DNA of 48,521 nt from Caulobacter sp. (lineage in GTDB: Bacteria > Pseudomonadota > Alphaproteobacteria > Caulobacterales > Caulobacteraceae). This document shows positions 45,161 through 48,521 of this stretch, one piece after another (the stretch's first letter is position 1; each line of letters opens with the position of its first letter). The notes beneath the pieces are model-generated. The model saw only the letters and a list, made by a program, of their open reading frames with translations, did no database searches and was not told the origin of the DNA. The stretch spans positions 1-48,521 of the forward strand of contig JAQGIK010000166.1 in the NCBI GenBank assembly GCA_028291265.1. Direction: 5' to 3'. The position numbers were made by a program, and so were the translations under genes.

Positions 45161-47626
45161 ATGCCGATCATCCCACGATATCAACCGCGCGGCGGACCGT
45201 CGGTTGGCGGACTGAACTATGCCGGCGCCTATTCCCCGCCGGACGGCTCGGACTGGCGGTTGCTGGGCCAGGCGGCCAGGGCCGGCGGCGCCATCGTTGA
45301 CATGGTCCAGGGCCTGCACGGGGGCGAAGAGCCGACGCGCCGAGGGGGCCGGCCCCCTCCGACGCATGGGACCGGCCGCGAACGAGGGGCTCATGGGCCA
45401 TCGAACGGCAAGCCGGCGCGCAGCGGACGAAGCGGCGACGCCGGCGGACCGATCGGCAAGGCGGCCGCCGCCCTGGGGGCGGCGATGGCCGCGGCGGGCA
45501 GTTCGCTGGCGGACGCGACGGCCCTGGCCAACCTGGGCGAGGCCGGTGGGGCGCCGGACGCCTCGTGGCAACTGATCGAGGACGCCTACAGGCCGGCCAT
45601 CGATGCGGCGAGCCGGCCGGAGGAGCGCCGGGTGCTGGAGACCAACCGCGACGCGCTGCAGGATTTCTGGGCCGGGCAGGGCGCGCAGCTGCAGGCAGCC
45701 TATGCCGCGGCCGATCACGGCGCCCTGGCGGACAGAACCCTGGAGATCGGCCGCAAGGCGATCGCCCTGGCCCCGACCTACGAGGCCGTCGACGGGCTGG
45801 CGGAGCGGCAGACGATGTTCACCGACTCCATCCTCAGGCGCGGCGCGGGAGACCCGGCGGCGCTGGCCATGCGCCGGCTGACCGCCGCCCGGACGCTGCG
45901 GGCGGACGCCGAGCTGCGCAAGGCGGCGCTGGACCCCCGACGGTACCTCGAGGTCGCCTCGCCGGGCGACGCAACGGACGGCTCTTCAACCGGGTTGCTG
46001 ACCGCGGAGGCGCGGGCCTTGGCCCTGGACGCCGCCCGCAACGCCATCGAACTCGACGAGCGCAATCGGGACCTGAAGATCGTCGCCGACGCCCGTCGCG
46101 GCGAGATCGACCAGACCTGGCTCGATCAGCAGGTGGCGGCCGGCGCGCTGTCGGCCGGGCGGCCGGCCGTGGCACAGGCGATGAAGATCGCCGGCGCGGT
46201 CGGCGAAGCGGCCCGTCAGGCCCAGGCCGACGGGGCGCTGATGGCGCGGGTGCGATCCGGGACCGGGCCGACCCTCGATATCGCGGCGCCGGAGCACCGG
46301 CGCGCCCTGGAGCGCGACTTCGCCGCCTTCTACGGCCAGGTGGCGCCGGAGGCGCGGGGCGAGGCGATCGCCGACTATGTCGCCGCCCTGGGCGTCGCGC
46401 CGCCGGGCGCGCTGTCGGTCCTGGACGGCCTGCTCACCTCGGATCGCCCTGAGGATATGGAACAGGCGGCGGCGGCCTATGCCACCCTGCTGGACATCGA
46501 CCCGGAGCTGCTGAGCGGCCTGTCGCCGGCGGCGGTGGAGCGCGCCGAAGCCCTGCGGCAGGGAGCCGTGGACGGCCCGCCACGGCAGCCGGTCGAGGCG
46601 TTCGACAGCCAGTCCGATCCGGAGGCGTTGCCGCTGCAGCAGGCCGAGCTCCGGCAGTCCGAGGACGACGGTGTGAATGGCGGGGCGCGGCTGATCAGGA
46701 CCAGCACGGCGGGCCGGCCTCCCTACGGCAAACAGGGCCGCGACGGCGTTGGCCGGCCGGGAAACCCGCCGATGGATCCGGATGACCGCCAGACCGGGCT
46801 GTCGATCGACGAGAGACGGGCCAACCGGGAGCTGGCCAGATTCTTCGTCGACGACGGGCTGACCGTCGATCCGAAGACGTGGCAGGTGATGCGCGGGAAG
46901 GAAGTGGTGACCCGCGCGGAGGCGCAGAAGTTCCGCGAGCGGCGGATCGGCGTGCAGCCGCAACCCTTTGGACGGACGACCCAGGCCGAACGGGACTTTC
47001 AGAGGATCCACGTCCAGCGATCCGATCCGGTCATCGATCCCAGGCGGCCGATTCCCAAGGTCTTCGCGCCCCGCGGCTACACGCTTGAGACGGGCGACGA
47101 GAACCTGCTGGCCCGGATCATCTTCGCCGAGGCGGGCCAGATTCCGGAAGACTACGAAGCCCTGGCCTGGGCGACCCTCAACAGGATCGGGCTCGATTAC
47201 CGCGCCACCCTCTTCGATGTGCTGGTCGATCCCGGTCAGTACGACATCGTCAAGGAGGGCGGGAAGAGGACCGACAACGAACTCTGGTTGCGGTCCGCCA
47301 ATCCGGACAGGGATATTCCGCCCTACAGGAAGGCCGACTGGGAGCGCGCCAAGCTCGTCGCCCGCGGCGTGCTCAGCGGACAGGTTCCCGATCCGACGGA
47401 AGGGGCGGTCCTGTTCTTTTCTGACGACGACTTCGACGGCACGCGCGGGACGGCCCCCGGCGACTTCGGGTCGGCGGACATGTGGGGCAGGATCAAGCCC
47501 TCGCCATACCAGAGCAAGGCCAGGGGCGGCCGCAAACACTATTTCTTCTACGGACCGATGGACCGCACGCGGCCCAATCGGCAGGCCCGCCCGCGTAAGG
47601 AAGTCATGGAGGCCGCATGGCCTTGA
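45161..47626 (+). CDS. internal virion protein with C-terminal SleB-type cell wall hydrolase
   Basis: 821 residues. The first ~480 are helical, alanine-rich internal-virion-like sequence (DRTLEIGRKAIALAPTYEAV, ALALDAARNAIELDERNRDL). A Gly/Arg/Pro linker stretch and a spacer follow. The C-terminal domain at about 640-805 is a SleB/Hydrolase_2 wall hydrolase: LLARIIFAEAGQIPEDYEAL (Glu ~656), WATLNRIGLDYRATLFDVLV, PGQYDIV, and the ending RKHYFFYGP. It should cut peptidoglycan during DNA ejection as a virion-associated lysin, rather than as a separate endolysin. A perfect 18-bp palindrome lies in its 5' part. Confidence 0.85.
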   Translation: MPIIPRYQPRGGPSVGGLNYAGAYSPPDGSDWRLLGQAARAGGAIVDMVQGLHGGEEPTRRGGRPPPTHGTGRERGAHGPSNGKPARSGRSGDAGGPIGKAAAALGAAMAAAGSSLADATALANLGEAGGAPDASWQLIEDAYRPAIDAASRPEERRVLETNRDALQDFWAGQGAQLQAAYAAADHGALADRTLEIGRKAIALAPTYEAVDGLAERQTMFTDSILRRGAGDPAALAMRRLTAARTLRADAELRKAALDPRRYLEVASPGDATDGSSTGLLTAEARALALDAARNAIELDERNRDLKIVADARRGEIDQTWLDQQVAAGALSAGRPAVAQAMKIAGAVGEAARQAQADGALMARVRSGTGPTLDIAAPEHRRALERDFAAFYGQVAPEARGEAIADYVAALGVAPPGALSVLDGLLTSDRPEDMEQAAAAYATLLDIDPELLSGLSPAAVERAEALRQGAVDGPPRQPVEAFDSQSDPEALPLQQAELRQSEDDGVNGGARLIRTSTAGRPPYGKQGRDGVGRPGNPPMDPDDRQTGLSIDERRANRELARFFVDDGLTVDPKTWQVMRGKEVVTRAEAQKFRERRIGVQPQPFGRTTQAERDFQRIHVQRSDPVIDPRRPIPKVFAPRGYTLETGDENLLARIIFAEAGQIPEDYEALAWATLNRIGLDYRATLFDVLVDPGQYDIVKEGGKRTDNELWLRSANPDRDIPPYRKADWERAKLVARGVLSGQVPDPTEGAVLFFSDDDFDGTRGTAPGDFGSADMWGRIKPSPYQSKARGGRKHYFFYGPMDRTRPNRQARPRKEVMEAAWP
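45342..45359. repeat. perfect 18-bp palindrome inside the internal virion gene
   Basis: GAGGGGGCCGGCCCCCTC, self-complementary over 18 bp, in a low-complexity segment coding RRGGRPPP. It may be another fragment of the C/G-rich extragenic repeat family. Confidence 0.7.
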
Positions 47627-47668
47627 CGGCGATCAATGTTCGGTATTTGTTCGCTTCAGGAGGCGCCG

Positions 47669-48085
47669 ATGAAGAGACGGGTTCTGATGGTGTTGCTGGC
47701 CGCCGCCGCGCTGGCGACGCCGGCGCGGGCGGCGAGCGGGGTGATCGAGCTGTCCTGCCATGAGCGGCTGACCTGGGGCTACTATTCCTACAATGGCAAC
47801 CATTTCGCCAACGAGAACGACCCTCGGACCGTGCGCTACACGATCGACCTGGACCGCAAGCGATGGAAGAGTTCGGTCTGGCAGGAGGAGTGGGCGCCGT
47901 TCGACCGGACGACGGAGACCGAAATCTACCTGATCTCCAACGGCGCGCGGCAGGTGATCCTGCGCCGCGCCGACCTGCAGATCATCGAGGTGGAGCCGCA
48001 GGAGCACGTGGAGCTGCGCACCGAGTACGGGGTCGCCATCCGTGAGAGCCAGTGCCGGCGGCTGCCGGAGGGGCGCAAACGCTGA
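47669..48085 (+). CDS. secreted hypothetical protein, 138 aa
   Basis: ATG 47669 with AGGAGG 5-6 nt upstream. A Sec signal (MKRRVLMVLLAAAALATPARA) precedes a ~117-residue mature domain with two cysteines (ELSCHERL near the N-terminus; SQCRRLPE at the C-terminus) that may form a disulfide. The body is beta-rich (VRYTIDLDRKRWKSSVW, TETEIYLISNGARQVILRRA). Family not recognised. It lies 42 nt after the wall-hydrolase gene; it may be cargo or a host gene at the element's right flank. Confidence 0.75.
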   Translation: MKRRVLMVLLAAAALATPARAASGVIELSCHERLTWGYYSYNGNHFANENDPRTVRYTIDLDRKRWKSSVWQEEWAPFDRTTETEIYLISNGARQVILRRADLQIIEVEPQEHVELRTEYGVAIRESQCRRLPEGRKR

Positions 48086-48089
48086 GCGC

Positions 48090-48136
48090 TTGCGCCGGCC
48101 TGCGGACAACAGGGTTACGCCGCTTCGACAGGCGGC
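48090..48136 (+). promoter_or_regulatory. degenerate copy of the phage promoter-leader module
   Basis: TTGC, GACAAC and GCCGCTTCGACAGGCGGC resemble copies A-C with T-to-C changes; the leader block keeps a near-perfect hairpin, but the offset is 14 bp rather than 12. It precedes the lipoprotein gene. Confidence 0.4.
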
Positions 48137-48159
48137 TTCGCGGTGTCTTCGAGGAGATC

Positions 48160-48521
48160 ATGAGGACAGGTCTGATTGCCGTTCTGATGGCCTTGGCCGG
48201 TCTGGCCATGGCCGCCGGCTGTTCGCCGAAACAGACGGAGGTCCGCGCCGACCCGCGGCCGCCGGTGTCGCTGGCGGCGTCGGAGGCGAAGCCGGCGGCG
48301 GCGGGGGCTCCACCGTCCCTCGAAACGCCGGAGGCGGATCTGGCCGCGGCGCGGGCGCGGATGCCGACGCGGTGCGTGAAAAAGTCCTGCCCGGCCCTCG
48401 AGGCGCGATGGACGCCCGAGATCGCGCCCTGCGTCCTGAACGCGGCCACCCGGGAAGACGCCGCCAACTGCTACGGCCGGGCCGCCTGGCGTCTGGACCG
48501 GACGCTCGAGCGGCAATTCCA
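48160..48521 (+). CDS. putative lipoprotein, LprI-like, 3' end beyond window
   Basis: ATG 48160 with GAGGAG just upstream. The type II signal peptide MRTGLIAVLMALAGLAMAAG is followed by the lipobox cysteine (C21). A Pro/Ala linker leads to a domain with CVKKSCPAL, APCVLNAATREDAANCYGRA and AWRLDRTLERQF, reminiscent of the LprI N-terminal (lysozyme-inhibitor-like) domain with paired cysteines. The gene runs off the right edge after 120 codons. A lysozyme-inhibitor role beside a wall-hydrolase gene would be notable but is inference. Confidence 0.65.
   Translation, partial: MRTGLIAVLMALAGLAMAAGCSPKQTEVRADPRPPVSLAASEAKPAAAGAPPSLETPEADLAAARARMPTRCVKKSCPALEARWTPEIAPCVLNAATREDAANCYGRAAWRLDRTLERQF

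Overview
The window is very GC-rich DNA with the gene content of a Caulobacterales alphaproteobacterium (Caulobacter/Phenylobacterium-like). Pointers are FixL/FixJ with a haem-PAS FixL, a GcrA-type regulator, many hybrid histidine kinases, M28/M19 peptidases, and promoters resembling the Caulobacter housekeeping consensus. No rRNA or tRNA gene and no CRISPR array was seen.

Region 1 (1-15.4 kb) is a chromosomal housekeeping block. A minus-strand series carries proA, nadD, then (after a convergent hybrid kinase) rsfS, rlmH, an EnvC-like activator, ctpA and a divergent polysaccharide deacetylase. Further left is an unusual continuous reading frame joining an RppH-like Nudix domain to an alpha/beta hydrolase; it runs off the left edge. 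Two secreted hydrolase genes follow proA on the right, one an M19 dipeptidase broken by an in-frame TAG, and then a plus-strand thiolase with a strong terminator.

Region 2 (15.4-26.1 kb) holds an oxygen-response locus: fixL and fixJ, a 56-residue membrane protein, and a divergent alternative oxidase. The last two share an upstream box (CCGTAAGG core) that may be the FixJ site. Beyond it lie an EamA transporter, a Gre-family factor, a large hybrid kinase with its response regulator, a secreted M28 peptidase and a PKHD-type Fe(II)/2-oxoglutarate dioxygenase.

Region 3 (about 26.1 kb to the right edge) is a podovirus-like prophage or domesticated phage element. Its control region has an S24 (CI/LexA-like) repressor, a divergent Cro-like gene and three copies of the palindrome CTGTA-N7-TACAG. 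Two copies lie between repressor and Cro; the third overlaps the putative promoter of the small-gene/dioxygenase operon. Then come a GcrA homologue and a large terminase with an N-terminal Cro-like HTH domain. The virion genes are head-tail connector, Bbp19-like protein, scaffold, capsid, tail-tube A and B proteins, internal virion proteins and a SleB-type wall hydrolase. Inserted among them are host-like genes: a membrane hybrid kinase, a serralysin-type RTX metalloprotease and small membrane or secreted proteins. A conserved promoter-plus-leader module (ATAAT-N7-CCGCTTCGATAAG) precedes three phage transcription units and, in degenerate form, a terminal lipoprotein gene. It looks like a shared late-promoter family. 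No integrase, replication gene, attachment site or holin is visible, so the element is either incomplete in the window or partly domesticated.
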